Source: Nocardioides sp. BGMRC 2183 (GTDB lineage: Bacteria > Actinomycetota > Actinomycetes > Propionibacteriales > Nocardioidaceae). Taken from it: a stretch of DNA of 64,000 nucleotides. Within the stretch, counting starts at the first letter, position 1; the number at the start of each line of letters is the position of its first letter. The position numbers were made by a program, and so were the translations under genes. The DNA lies in the NCBI GenBank assembly GCA_008123405.1, contig VSSA01000009.1, positions 115,317-179,316 on the forward strand, written 5' to 3'. This document shows positions 32,797-40,421 of this stretch, piece by piece. Below the pieces are notes generated by a model, which searched no databases, was not told the DNA's origin, and was given only the letters and a program-made list of their open reading frames with translations.

Positions 32797-34013
32797 CCGG
32801 GCTCCTGGGCGGCGCGGTGTGTCCCGGGGGCGGGCGAGCCCGGTGAGCCGTTCCGGCTGCCGGGCGACCCCGGTGGGATCGGCTGCCCCGGCGGAACCAT
32901 GGACGAGGTCGTGGTTGTCGACTCCTCGGTGCGAAGGGTCCCCGGCTGCTCGAAGGTGCCGGTGGGGTCGAGGGTGCCGGGCTGTTCGAAGGTGCCGGGT
33001 TGTTCGAAGGTGCCGGGTTGTTCGAGGGTGCCGGTGGGGTCGAGGGTGCCGGGTTGTTCGAAGGTGCCGGGTTGTTCGAGGGTGCCGGTGGGGTCGAGGG
33101 TGCCGGGTTGTTCGAAGGTGCCGGGTTGGTGGAAGGTTCCGGTCGGGTCCAGCGTTCCCGGCTGCTCGAACGACCCCTTCGATAGCAGCCCGGCGGCGCT
33201 CAGCCCGGTCGGCACGAGAACCGCCGGACGCGGTCGCAGGACAGCGGAGTCGCCGTCCTCGCGCCCGAGCATGCCGGCCGGGCGCGATCCCGATGGCCCG
33301 GGTGCGGACTCCGCCGGGTCCGCCGCACGTCCGGCGGTCGGCGTGCCCTCCCCGGTCGTCGACTCCGGTGTGCTCGGCTCGACGGGCCTCGTGGGCCAGT
33401 CGCTCTCCTGCGGCGGCCAGCCCGGGATCGGCTGACGGTGGTCCGACTCGGATGCGTTGCCGGGAGGCGCCAGCGGCGGACCGGGTGGAGGCAGAGCAGG
33501 CGGCGGGTAGACCTCGGCGGGGAGCTCGAACGGCAGGCCGGTGTCTCCGATCGTCACCACTGTCGCGTCGAGGCCGGCCTCTGCCTGTGCCTGCGCCCGC
33601 CGCGCCGTATGGACCAGACCCGCGATCACGCGGTAGTCCTGCAATCGCTCGAGGTCATCGGGCCGCTCGATCAGGTCACCGTGGACCTGCAAGCCGACGT
33701 CGAGGGCAGAGCGGCGTGCGCGCCTCAACACGCTCTGGACCTCCCGTAGTCGTTCGGCGTAGTCATTGAGCCCGGTGGCGAGAAGATCGGTGTGGCCGAG
33801 CAGCCGTTGCGCAGTGGTCGAGGATCGCTGACAGCGCTGCCGCAAGCGGTCCGCGCTCAGCCCGTCGAACTGACTCTCCGGCATCCGGGCACTGTCGGTC
33901 AGGCGGTCGTCGAGCCCCCGCAGCGAGCGACGCAGTGCGCGCAGGGTGCGCGCGGACTCCTCGCACGAGGCCGGATCGCCCACGGCGGAGATGTCGATGC
34001 CGGTCACGCCCAC
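32793..34013 (-). CDS. WXG-like helical protein with proline-rich and hexapeptide-repeat C-terminus
   Basis: Protein of 406 residues. Residues 1-150 are helical (LRALRRSLRGLDDRL, RCQRSSTTAQRLL, LNDYAERLREVQSVLRRARR), like the long helical hairpins of ESX/WXG100-type substrates, though no WxG is seen. Residues 168-280 are rich in Pro, Ser and Glu. Residues 280-357 hold 13 hexapeptide units of the type G-T-[FL]-[EDH]-[QP]-[PT], mostly GTFEQP and GTLDPT. The tail is Pro/Gly-rich. There is no signal peptide. Start ATG 34013 overlaps the previous gene by 10 bp. No function is known; a type VII-secreted or cell-surface-exposed protein is a guess from architecture. Confidence 0.65.
   Translation of the reverse strand: MGVTGIDISAVGDPASCEESARTLRALRRSLRGLDDRLTDSARMPESQFDGLSADRLRQRCQRSSTTAQRLLGHTDLLATGLNDYAERLREVQSVLRRARRSALDVGLQVHGDLIERPDDLERLQDYRVIAGLVHTARRAQAQAEAGLDATVVTIGDTGLPFELPAEVYPPPALPPPGPPLAPPGNASESDHRQPIPGWPPQESDWPTRPVEPSTPESTTGEGTPTAGRAADPAESAPGPSGSRPAGMLGREDGDSAVLRPRPAVLVPTGLSAAGLLSKGSFEQPGTLDPTGTFHQPGTFEQPGTLDPTGTLEQPGTFEQPGTLDPTGTLEQPGTFEQPGTFEQPGTLDPTGTFEQPGTLRTEESTTTTSSMVPPGQPIPPGSPGSRNGSPGSPAPGTHRAAQEPG
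32943..33176. repeat. 18-bp in-frame tandem repeat (13 hexapeptide units)
   Basis: Coding minisatellite within the gene at 32793-34013. Units in the central part (about 32995-33125) are almost identical at DNA level, and those at the edges have drifted. The in-frame 18-bp period means unit loss or gain keeps the protein readable, so length variation between strains is expected. Confidence 0.88.
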
Positions 34014-34273
34014 AGGAATGCACCTGCCGCGCTGAGGTCGGTGAGCAGCGCCGCCGACGTCAGGGTGCTGAGCACCTCGCCGTCGTCGGACACCCCTGTC
34101 GCGAGGGCCGCGACGTCACCGTTGACCGCGTCGATCGCCGTGGCGACGGCGGTCGTGCGATGTCCGGTATCGGGCGTCGTCACCCGCGAGCTCGCCACGG
34201 CGACGTCCGCGGCATCGGCAACCAGCAGCAGACCCGCACGTCGGGTCGCTTCGAAGTCGATCTGAAAGGTCAT
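34004..34273 (-). CDS. Small helical protein, first gene of the hexapeptide-repeat cluster (ESX/EspC-like size)
   Basis: Protein of 89 residues, Ala- and Asp-rich, predicted largely helical (ATRRAGLLLVADAADVAVAS; TAVATAIDAVNGDVAALATG). No signal peptide and no WxG motif, but the size and helical nature match small ESX or EspC-type partners. It overlaps the start of the next gene by 10 bp, so the two are co-translated. ATG 34273 is the likely start. The identification as a type VII-like partner is an inference from size and neighbour only. Confidence 0.55.
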   Translation of the reverse strand: MTFQIDFEATRRAGLLLVADAADVAVASSRVTTPDTGHRTTAVATAIDAVNGDVAALATGVSDDGEVLSTLTSAALLTDLSAAGAFLWA

Positions 34274-34579
34274 GCCGGCAGCCTCGACCCATCGGGACCG
34301 ACGCGAAACCGGGCCGCTCGGTGCCTGTGGATCGCCGCGGTGATCGGGTGCACGTAGAGGTTCCGCCAGTAGACGGCGCCTGACGCGCGCCGCTCTGCAC
34401 TCACGCTGGCGGCCTTGCGACCGTTGCGAAGACGATCCAACCCGCTGTCGCGATCACGTTGCGCCAGCTGTCACGCCAACAGGGTCCCGGTGCAGACTCG
34501 CGGCGGCGCGATTGTCAGTCCGGCTTATGCCGTTGAGGCAGACGCGGGCAGGTCTGGTTGCTGGTCTTGAGCGCCCGAC
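34274..34579. other. 306-bp gap without a recognisable gene
   Basis: No reading frame here has gene-like features on either strand. GC content is slightly lower than around it. It must hold the promoter of the three-gene cluster to its left (minus strand), but no convincing -35/-10 pair or dyad was found. Confidence 0.5.
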
Positions 34580-35128
34580 TCAGCAGACGTCAGCGACGGC
34601 GTTGGCGAGGTTCTCCAGGAAGGCCACGTTCCCTTGACCAGCACCGTCTGGGATGCCGAATATCCAAGCGACGCCGCCGCAGCGGAGGGCTGTGTACCGA
34701 CCGTCCTCGTTGCGCATGAGCCGCACAACGATGCCGCTCTGCTCGCTGCTCCCAACCTCGCGCAGTCGCTCGAGATGCCCGGCGCCGGCACGACCCGCTG
34801 TCGCAAGGAAGAGGGTGCCGTCGAATCGTCCCGAAAGGATGCGGGACTCGGCGCCATGCGGCGGTTCGACCTGACCGACCGAATGAGCGCCAGCATCACG
34901 GAGCACTGCGGTGAGGAGATGCAGCGGAGGGCGCGGACGGCCGTCCGGTTGCCCTAGGTTCGCTGGACTTGATGTCGGGCGGTCTATCCACGTCGGGGTG
35001 GCGCCAGTGTCGGTTCGCCCGCCGGTGACGGACGCCTGCGCACCTGGTCCGTCCACGGGGTCGCCGCCGCATCCCAACATCAACATCCCGAGCACAAGGA
35101 AAGGCGGGAGGGTTCGCCGTGCCTGCAT
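34580..35128 (-). CDS. Putative lipoprotein of unknown function
   Basis: Lipoprotein of 182 residues. The signal MQARRTLPPFLVLGMLMLGC ends in a lipobox, and the mature part has a Gly/Thr/Pro-rich linker (about 25-70) before a small globular region, residues 75-182 (LLTAVLRDAGAHSVGQ, RFDGTLFLATAG, CGGVAWIFG). ATG 35128 follows GGAGGAGC, which decides the start over upstream in-frame codons. Base composition is a little lower in GC than its neighbours, and the gene lies between the hexapeptide cluster and a gene fragment, so this may be an accessory stretch. No family is recognised. Confidence 0.72.
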   Translation of the reverse strand: MQARRTLPPFLVLGMLMLGCGGDPVDGPGAQASVTGGRTDTGATPTWIDRPTSSPANLGQPDGRPRPPLHLLTAVLRDAGAHSVGQVEPPHGAESRILSGRFDGTLFLATAGRAGAGHLERLREVGSSEQSGIVVRLMRNEDGRYTALRCGGVAWIFGIPDGAGQGNVAFLENLANAVADVC

Positions 35129-35337
35129 AGTGCTCCTCCAAGGTCTCATGACGTACGACGCGGGCGAACGCTTGGCGGTTGTCCACCGCGCACGCGGCAA
35201 GGGTCCTGGAACCAGGCACGCCACTCGGCCGGAGTTGAGCGCGCTTCGGTCCCCGAATAGATACAGGCCCAGTTGAGGTTTGGTGTTCGACCTCCGACGT
35301 CGCCGGGGTTTTCGGGGGCGTGCCTAGTGCTTGTCTC

Positions 35338-35529
35338 ATGTCGTCCACGCTCCCGTTGACCGCTGAGGAGATCACCGCTTTCGTCGCGCGGCTGCGCTCT
35401 GGCGCCACGGTGAGCGGCGACGTGGTGACCGACGCGGGGGATCTGATCGATGTCATTGCCGAGTTGGTGTCGTTGAAGGACACTGCGGCCGGCCTCCAGG
35501 CCGACGCTGCTGCGCGCCTACCCACATGA
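35338..35529 (+). pseudogene. N-terminal fragment of a DUF222 (13E12-type HNH) protein
   Basis: A 63-residue frame, MSSTLPLTAEEI at its start and LVSLKDTAAGLQADAAARL near its end, matches the first part of DUF222/HNH endonuclease proteins, which are abundant in Nocardioides and mycobacteria (13E12 repeat family, usually over 400 residues). The frame stops just where the helical DUF222 region should continue, and no HNH motif follows before the VOC gene. It is best read as a broken remnant left after deletion or insertion. Confidence 0.62.
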
Positions 35530-35533
35530 CCTC

Positions 35534-35539
35534 TAACGT
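35534..35539 (+). promoter_or_regulatory. Leaderless-type -10 element (TAACGT)
   Basis: TAACGT followed by 6 bases and ATG 35546 of the VOC gene; no ribosome site. Confidence 0.45.
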
Positions 35540-35545
35540 CGGTCT

Positions 35546-35911
35546 ATGGCCATCGCGACCAATCCCCAGTTCGTGTTCGACTGCCCCGACCCGGCGGTGC
35601 TCGCCTCGTTCTACGCCGACCTCCTGGGCTGGCGGGTGGCGCGGATCGAGGACGACGCCTCCTGGGCGACGATCACCGACGGCGCCTCGGGGGTCATCCA
35701 CTTCCAACGTGTCGAGGACCACCGGCCACCGCAGTGGCCGGGGCAGGAGCACCCGCAGCAGGTCCACCTCGACCTCGACGTGGACGACCTGGATGCCGCT
35801 GAGCGACCCACCCTCGCGCTCGGGGCGACGCTGCACCCGCACCAACCCGGGGAGACGTTCCGGGTCTTCCTCGACCCGGCCGGGCATCCGTTCTGCCTCT
35901 GCGCCTGCTGA
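35546..35911 (+). CDS. VOC family (glyoxalase-like) protein
   Basis: Small protein of 121 residues with two beta-alpha-beta-beta-beta modules of the vicinal oxygen chelate fold. Visible blocks: FVFDCPDPAVLASFYADLLGW, VIHFQRVEDHRPP, QVHLDLDVDDLDAAE and FRVFLDPAGHPFCLC. This pattern matches the glyoxalase-like domain subgroup (Glyoxalase_6) common in actinobacteria. Metal ligands are not certain. It ends 4 bp before the convergent sulfotransferase stop, so no terminator fits between them. Confidence 0.87.
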   Translation: MAIATNPQFVFDCPDPAVLASFYADLLGWRVARIEDDASWATITDGASGVIHFQRVEDHRPPQWPGQEHPQQVHLDLDVDDLDAAERPTLALGATLHPHQPGETFRVFLDPAGHPFCLCAC

Positions 35912-35915
35912 GAGC

Positions 35916-37073
35916 TCAGCGGGCGAAGGCCTCGCGCACCTGCTCCTCGGTGAGCCCGTAGTCGGCGAGGTCGTAGGAGTGCGACGGACGACGCGGGCCC
36001 TTGCGCGACTCCTCGTCGAGGCGCCGGACGGCCTCCTGCGCAGGTTGGCTCCAGGTCAGCCCGAAGGCGTCGTAGATCGCGCCGACGGTACCGACCGGGT
36101 CCTGCACGAACGTGCGGTAGTCGAGATCGAAGAACTGGCTCTCGTCGTACCGGGGGCGTGCCTGCCAGAAGGACTGCCACTGCCGGGTGAGGTGGCCGAG
36201 CTGGTCGCGGCCCAGGGTCTCGCCGACGAAGGTCGTGGAGTGGCCGGCGGTCGCCTCGGCCGAGAGCGAGCAGGCCGAGGCCACCGAGGTGACCGGGTCG
36301 CGTTGGGTCATCACGATCAGCGCGTCGGGGTAGGTCTCCATCAGCGCGTCGAGCGCGATCAGGTGCGAGGGGTTCTTCAGTACCCACCGCTTGTCCTGGT
36401 CGTGGAGGCCGATCAGTTGCAGGTTCTGCCGGTGTCGCGCGTAGGCGTCGGTCCACCCCTGCTCGGCCAGCCAGGCCGAATAGGTCGGCACGTGGGCCAA
36501 TGACTCGAAGCCGAGCGACTTGCCGGTCTGGCGCAGCACCCGCCAGCACTCCTCGGGCTCGGTCGCATCGGAGTAGTGGATGCCCATGAACTCCGGGTTG
36601 CTGATGTGGTGCTCGGCGAAGCCGGCCTGGATCGCGGTGAAGATCGGGTCCTGCTCCCACTCCGCGCGCGGCGGGCGCGGTTGGGGAAACTCGGTCAGCC
36701 ACATCTCCAGACCCTGGTGGTCCGGGTCGGCGCAGAGCAGGCGGCTGAGCGCGGTGGTGCCGGTGCGGGGCAGGCCGACCACGAAGATCGGCCGTTCGAT
36801 CGTGACGTCGGCGTGTGCGGGGAACTCGGCGAACCGCGCCTGCGTCATCAGTCGCGCCACCAGCGCGCTCTTGACCTGGGACCGCATGAAGTAGTTCCCG
36901 ATGCCGGTCAGGCCGGCATCGGTCGAGCCGAGGTCGTCGATGAGCACCCGGAACGCCTCTTCGTGCCCGGGCGCGTCCGCGAAGCCGAAGTCGCTCAGCC
37001 CGGTGGTGCGGGTCGCGGCCGCACAGATGTCCTCGAGGCTGCCGACGTCGGCGCGCTGGCGCGGCTCACTCAT
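35916..37073 (-). CDS. Sulfotransferase family protein
   Basis: PAPS-dependent sulfotransferase-like enzyme of 385 residues. The 5'-phosphosulfate loop is FVVGLPRTGTTALSRLL. RWVLKNPSHLIALDAL and VMTQRDPVTSVASACSL form the 3'-phosphate region, and RPSHSYDLADYGLT is the C-terminal block typical of the actinobacterial Sulfotransfer_3 group. ATG 37073 has GGAAGGA upstream. It follows an SDR gene that carries a KstR-like box, with a 114-bp inverted-repeat element between them, so it may belong to the same steroid-type regulon. The substrate is not known. Confidence 0.88.
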   Translation of the reverse strand: MSEPRQRADVGSLEDICAAATRTTGLSDFGFADAPGHEEAFRVLIDDLGSTDAGLTGIGNYFMRSQVKSALVARLMTQARFAEFPAHADVTIERPIFVVGLPRTGTTALSRLLCADPDHQGLEMWLTEFPQPRPPRAEWEQDPIFTAIQAGFAEHHISNPEFMGIHYSDATEPEECWRVLRQTGKSLGFESLAHVPTYSAWLAEQGWTDAYARHRQNLQLIGLHDQDKRWVLKNPSHLIALDALMETYPDALIVMTQRDPVTSVASACSLSAEATAGHSTTFVGETLGRDQLGHLTRQWQSFWQARPRYDESQFFDLDYRTFVQDPVGTVGAIYDAFGLTWSQPAQEAVRRLDEESRKGPRRPSHSYDLADYGLTEEQVREAFAR

Positions 37074-37090
37074 GACTGTCCTTCCTCCCG

Positions 37091-37204
37091 ATGAGCGGTG
37101 TCTGGCGTGTGCGGCTGCAAGGCGTCGCCGCGAAGGCGACCTTGAAGGCGGAGCGGTCGTCGAGCGGCGACAACGCCGCAGACGCTCCGCCAGACACCGC
37201 TCAT
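37091..37204. repeat. 114-bp element with perfect 17-bp terminal inverted repeats
   Basis: Left arm 37091-37107 (ATGAGCGGTGTCTGGCG) and right arm 37188-37204 are exact reverse complements. The inside is also partly self-complementary (AAGGCG-type steps near 37129-37146). The right arm contains the TGA stop codon (37203-37201) of the SDR gene, and the element ends 17 bp before the sulfotransferase ATG, so it would fold in the mRNA between the two genes. It resembles a small MITE- or REP-like insertion. Confidence 0.8.
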
Positions 37205-37995
37205 GCGCGGAACTCGCCACAATCGACGTTCAACATCACACCGGTCACCGCGGAGGCCAGGTCGGAGGCGAGGAAGAGGGTGGCGCGGGCGACCTCGTCG
37301 GGGGTGGCGAGGCGCTTGAGGTCGGTCGGCGCGGCCTTCTCGGCGTACACCTCCTCATGGGTGCGGCCGGTCTCGGAGGCGATCCAGTCGAAGTACGCCT
37401 TGTTGACGTCCTCGTAGATGTAGGACGGTGCGACGCTGTTGACCCGGATGCCGCGCGGACCGAGCTCGGTGGCCAGCGACGAGGCGAGGTGCTCCAGGGC
37501 GCCCTTGGAGAGCTTGTAGCCGGAGTACTCGGGCTGGCTGGAGTAGATGACGCAGGAGTTGACCATGATCACCGAACCCCCGACCTTGTCGTCGGTCTCG
37601 GCGAGGGCGTCGGCGAAGAGCGAGGAGAGCCGCAGCGGGGCGAAGACGTTGGTCTCGTTGGCGGTGCGCAGACCCTCGATGTCCAGGGTGGAGATCGGGT
37701 CCATCGGCGGGATGCCGAAGGCGTTGTTGATCAGGCAGTCGACCTTGCCGAACTCCGCGACGGCGGCGTCGACGAGGCGCTTGCGCTGCTCCTCGTCGGT
37801 GATGTCGGTCGGTACGACGAGGGCGCGGCGCCCGTGCGAGCGCACCACCTCGGCCATCTTCTCCAGCCGCTTCGGCGTCCGGCTCGCAAGCACCAGGTCG
37901 GCGCCCATCTTGGCCGCCTCCTCGCCCAACGCGCGGCCGAGGCCAGGGCCGACACCGGACAGAACGACGACCTTGTCGGTCAGCAGGTCCACCAT
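37201..37995 (-). CDS. Short-chain dehydrogenase/reductase under a KstR-like box
   Basis: NAD(P)-dependent oxidoreductase of 264 residues, classical SDR fold. The cofactor loop is VVLSGVGPGLGRALG, a variant of TGxxxGxG. NNAFG, NSCVIYSS (Ser) and YSGYKLSKG (YxxxK) are the catalytic blocks, and RVNSVAPSYIYED the later conserved region. ATG 37995 is preceded by TAGTCT at 7 bases, and a box fitting the KstR consensus lies at 38007-38020. The mycobacterial KstR regulon contains several SDRs, so a role in steroid degradation is plausible; this is inferred. The stop lies inside a 114-bp repeat element. Confidence 0.9.
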   Translation of the reverse strand: MVDLLTDKVVVLSGVGPGLGRALGEEAAKMGADLVLASRTPKRLEKMAEVVRSHGRRALVVPTDITDEEQRKRLVDAAVAEFGKVDCLINNAFGIPPMDPISTLDIEGLRTANETNVFAPLRLSSLFADALAETDDKVGGSVIMVNSCVIYSSQPEYSGYKLSKGALEHLASSLATELGPRGIRVNSVAPSYIYEDVNKAYFDWIASETGRTHEEVYAEKAAPTDLKRLATPDEVARATLFLASDLASAVTGVMLNVDCGEFRA

Positions 37996-38002
37996 GGCGG
38001 AC

Positions 38003-38008
38003 AGACTA
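38003..38008 (-). promoter_or_regulatory. Leaderless -10 element (TAGTCT) overlapping a KstR-like box
   Basis: On the minus strand TAGTCT lies 7 bases before ATG 37995. Its first TA is the outer TA of the KstR-like box at 38007-38020, so a bound repressor would cover the -10. Confidence 0.55.
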
Positions 38009-38020
38009 GAACGTGTTTCA
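38007..38020 (-). promoter_or_regulatory. KstR-like operator (TGAAACACGTTCTA)
   Basis: Fits the published KstR consensus TnnAACnnGTTnnA at all fixed positions. It lies 12 bp before the SDR start codon. KstR is the TetR-type repressor of cholesterol catabolism in mycobacteria and rhodococci; a kstR gene is not in this window. Confidence 0.6.
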
Positions 38021-38063
38021 GTTCACGTCGAGAGGGCGTCCCACTGCTGAGTCCCGGCGCTGA

Positions 38064-38948
38064 TCAGCGCGGCAGGTGCGGGAGCAGCTCGTCGATCATC
38101 GCCTCGAAGGAGGCCACCACGATCGAGAGATGACCCTCGCCCTGCTCCAGATGCGGCACCACACCGGGGATGTGCTCGGCCAGCCACTGGCCGTGGTGGA
38201 ACGGCACCATCAGGTCCTCGCTGCCCTGCCATAGGTACGTCGGCACCGCGAGGTCGTCGAGCTCGAACCCCCAGTGCCGGGTGAACGCAAGGTCGTCGTC
38301 GAGCCAGCCGTAGAGCTCCTCGACCCCGCCCTTGAGATTGGCCAGCAGATCCTCGCCGACCTCGCTGGTGAGCACCTTGCGGTCCACCTCCGGGAGCAGC
38401 GAGTCCAGGGTCTTGACCACGGTCGCCGCATCGCCGGTGATGATGCCCTCGCGGTCCTTCTCGAGAAACGGCAGCAGTGCCTCCTCACCCTGCAGGGCGA
38501 GGGTGAACTCCTCGACGTTGTCCGCCCCCATGCCGTCGAGGAAGTCCGGCTGAGCGACGAACGGCTGCACGCAGCAGACTGCGAGCACAGCCAGCACGCG
38601 GTCGGGCAGCCCGGCGCCAGTGGCCAACGCGTGTGGCCCACCACCCGACCCGCCCCCGGTGAGGAACCTCTCCGCACCCAGATGGTCGGCGATCGCCGCC
38701 ATGTCGGCAGCGACATCGGCCACCGAGCGGCCCTTGTTGCGGGTCGACCCAGCCGCACCGGCGCGGGAGTAGGAGACGTAGCGCAGCCCGCGCTCGGCCA
38801 GCACCTTCGTCTTGTTCGCTGGCTGATAGCTGCAGCCCGGGGTGCCGTGGTGCCAGATGAACGGGATGCCGTCGTCCGGCCCGGACACCTGGACGTCGAG
38901 GACGCGGCCGTCGGGGAGGTCGAGGGCGAGGGTCTGGGCGGTGGTCAT
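38064..38948 (-). CDS. Alpha/beta hydrolase
   Basis: Alpha/beta-fold hydrolase of 294 residues. HHGTPGCSYQPA gives the oxyanion region, LTGGGSGGGPHALAT the nucleophile elbow with Ser in a Gly-rich GGSGG, LWQGSEDLMVPFHHG the Asp block and GEGHLSIV the His. This HGTPG/GGSGG pattern resembles proline-iminopeptidase-like and haloperoxidase-like hydrolases in actinobacteria. ATG 38948 is taken as start; ATG 38966 is a possible alternative with no clearer ribosome site. It stands alone, divergent from the CapA-like gene. Substrate unknown. Confidence 0.86.
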   Translation of the reverse strand: MTTAQTLALDLPDGRVLDVQVSGPDDGIPFIWHHGTPGCSYQPANKTKVLAERGLRYVSYSRAGAAGSTRNKGRSVADVAADMAAIADHLGAERFLTGGGSGGGPHALATGAGLPDRVLAVLAVCCVQPFVAQPDFLDGMGADNVEEFTLALQGEEALLPFLEKDREGIITGDAATVVKTLDSLLPEVDRKVLTSEVGEDLLANLKGGVEELYGWLDDDLAFTRHWGFELDDLAVPTYLWQGSEDLMVPFHHGQWLAEHIPGVVPHLEQGEGHLSIVVASFEAMIDELLPHLPR

Positions 38949-39026
38949 GGGGTGAGCGTGGCACATGGCGGGGTGCGGGCTCTGGGGCTGACCGGTGAAA
39001 CCCGCAGGCCTACCCCGACCCCGGCC

Positions 39027-39032
39027 TACCCT
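39027..39032 (+). promoter_or_regulatory. Leaderless-type -10 element (TACCCT)
   Basis: TACCCT followed by 6 bases and ATG 39039 of the CapA-like gene; no ribosome site. Confidence 0.45.
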
Positions 39033-39038
39033 GGCGTC

Positions 39039-40415
39039 ATGCCCACCCACCGCCGAGGGCCGACCCTCGCCGTGCTCCTGGGTGCGGTAGCACTGGCCGC
39101 CTGCTCCGGCGCGGATCCCGCGGACCCCGGTACGACGCCGGCACCGCGGCCGACGACCGCGACCCCCTCCGGCGCCCCCTCCGACGCCACGGAGACGCCG
39201 ACGGCGCGCGCAGACCTGGTCGCGGTCGGCCACGCATCCCGCCCACCGCTCCGGCTGACCACCGCACAGGCCGACCGGCTGCGCTCCGGGGCGGTGCGGC
39301 AGTGGCGGGGGATGCGGGTACGGGTGGCACGCAGTGAGGAGCGCGCGGCCCGGGCGGTGCATGCGGTCGAGCGGGACGCCGACGTGCTCGCGCTGGTGCC
39401 CCCTGCGTCGGTCGGGCCCACGGTCACTGCGGCCGTGGTCGACGGCGAGGACCCGGTGACGGCCCACCCGGACGCGGTGACGATCACCGTGGCCGGCGAC
39501 CTGATGCTGGTCCGCGGCGTGCCCGACCCCGCCGCGGCGCTGGCGCCGATGCGTGACCGGTTGCGCAGCGCCGACCTGACCGTGGGCAACCTGGAGAGCA
39601 CGCTGTCCACCGCGGGCGCCCCGACCCAGGGCGGCGACTCGTTCGGAGCGGACGCCGGGCTGATCCCGGTGCTGCGGCGCGCCGGGTTCGACGCGGTCTC
39701 ACTGGCCAACAATCACGCCGGCGACTTCGGCACAGCCGCGCTCGTGGAGACCGTCGACCTGCTCGCCGCCTCCCCGGTGACGCCGTTCGGCGCGGGGGCG
39801 GACATCGACGCCGCGGCGCGGCCTGCGGTGCTGGAGTCCGGCGGGACGTCGTACGCGTTCGTGGGGTTCAATGCGATCGGAGAGACCCCTCGCGCCACCG
39901 CGACCGATCCCGGCGCGCTGTCGGTGCGAATGCCGCCGCGCACCGGGCCTTTCGTGCCGGCCGACCTGGATCGAGTGGCGCGCACGATCCGTCGTGCCGA
40001 CCGGATCGCCGACGCGGTCGTGGTGCTGCCGCACTGGGGCACGCAATACACCCACGCGCCGGAGCCGATCCAGCGGACGGTCGCGCGCCGGCTGGTCGCG
40101 GCCGGCGCGGACCTGGTCGTCGGCGGTCACCCGCACTGGGTGCAAGGGGTGGACGCGGTGGTGCGCAACGGTCGCGCGGTCCCGGTGCTGCATTCGCTGG
40201 GCAATTTCGTCTTCGACATGGAGTTCCACCTGCCGCAGACTCAGCAGGGTGTGCTGCTGGAGAGCACCTGGTGGGGAGCCGAGCTCAAGGCCATCCGGTT
40301 GGTGCCCTATGCGATGGACCCCGGCTCGTTCGCTCCGCGGGTGGTGACCGGGGCGACCGCCACCGCGATCCTCGCTGACGTGCGCAGCACCTCCACCGGC
40401 CCCTACGCCCGGTGA
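39039..40415 (+). CDS. CapA-family (PgsA-like) lipoprotein
   Basis: Secreted lipoprotein of 458 residues with a metallophosphatase-fold CapA domain. The signal ends in LAACSG, followed by a Thr/Pro-rich linker to about residue 60. The CapA domain (about 148-400) has the metal-binding blocks ITVAGDLMLVRGV, GNLESTL, LANNHAGDFG, LPHWGTQYTH and VGGHPHWVQG. The stretch at 60-145 is extra and not recognised. CapA proteins take part in poly-gamma-glutamate synthesis in Bacillus, but the actinobacterial ones usually lack the other cap genes, as here, so the role is open. Confidence 0.9.
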   Translation: MPTHRRGPTLAVLLGAVALAACSGADPADPGTTPAPRPTTATPSGAPSDATETPTARADLVAVGHASRPPLRLTTAQADRLRSGAVRQWRGMRVRVARSEERAARAVHAVERDADVLALVPPASVGPTVTAAVVDGEDPVTAHPDAVTITVAGDLMLVRGVPDPAAALAPMRDRLRSADLTVGNLESTLSTAGAPTQGGDSFGADAGLIPVLRRAGFDAVSLANNHAGDFGTAALVETVDLLAASPVTPFGAGADIDAAARPAVLESGGTSYAFVGFNAIGETPRATATDPGALSVRMPPRTGPFVPADLDRVARTIRRADRIADAVVVLPHWGTQYTHAPEPIQRTVARRLVAAGADLVVGGHPHWVQGVDAVVRNGRAVPVLHSLGNFVFDMEFHLPQTQQGVLLESTWWGAELKAIRLVPYAMDPGSFAPRVVTGATATAILADVRSTSTGPYAR

Positions 40416-40421
40416 CCTGCC

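Noticed and set aside
33000-33185. Plus-strand repeat peptide (LFEGAG-type) in the minisatellite
   Set aside because: It is the complementary reading of the hexapeptide repeats. The minus-strand gene has normal coding sequence on both sides of the repeat and overlapping neighbours.
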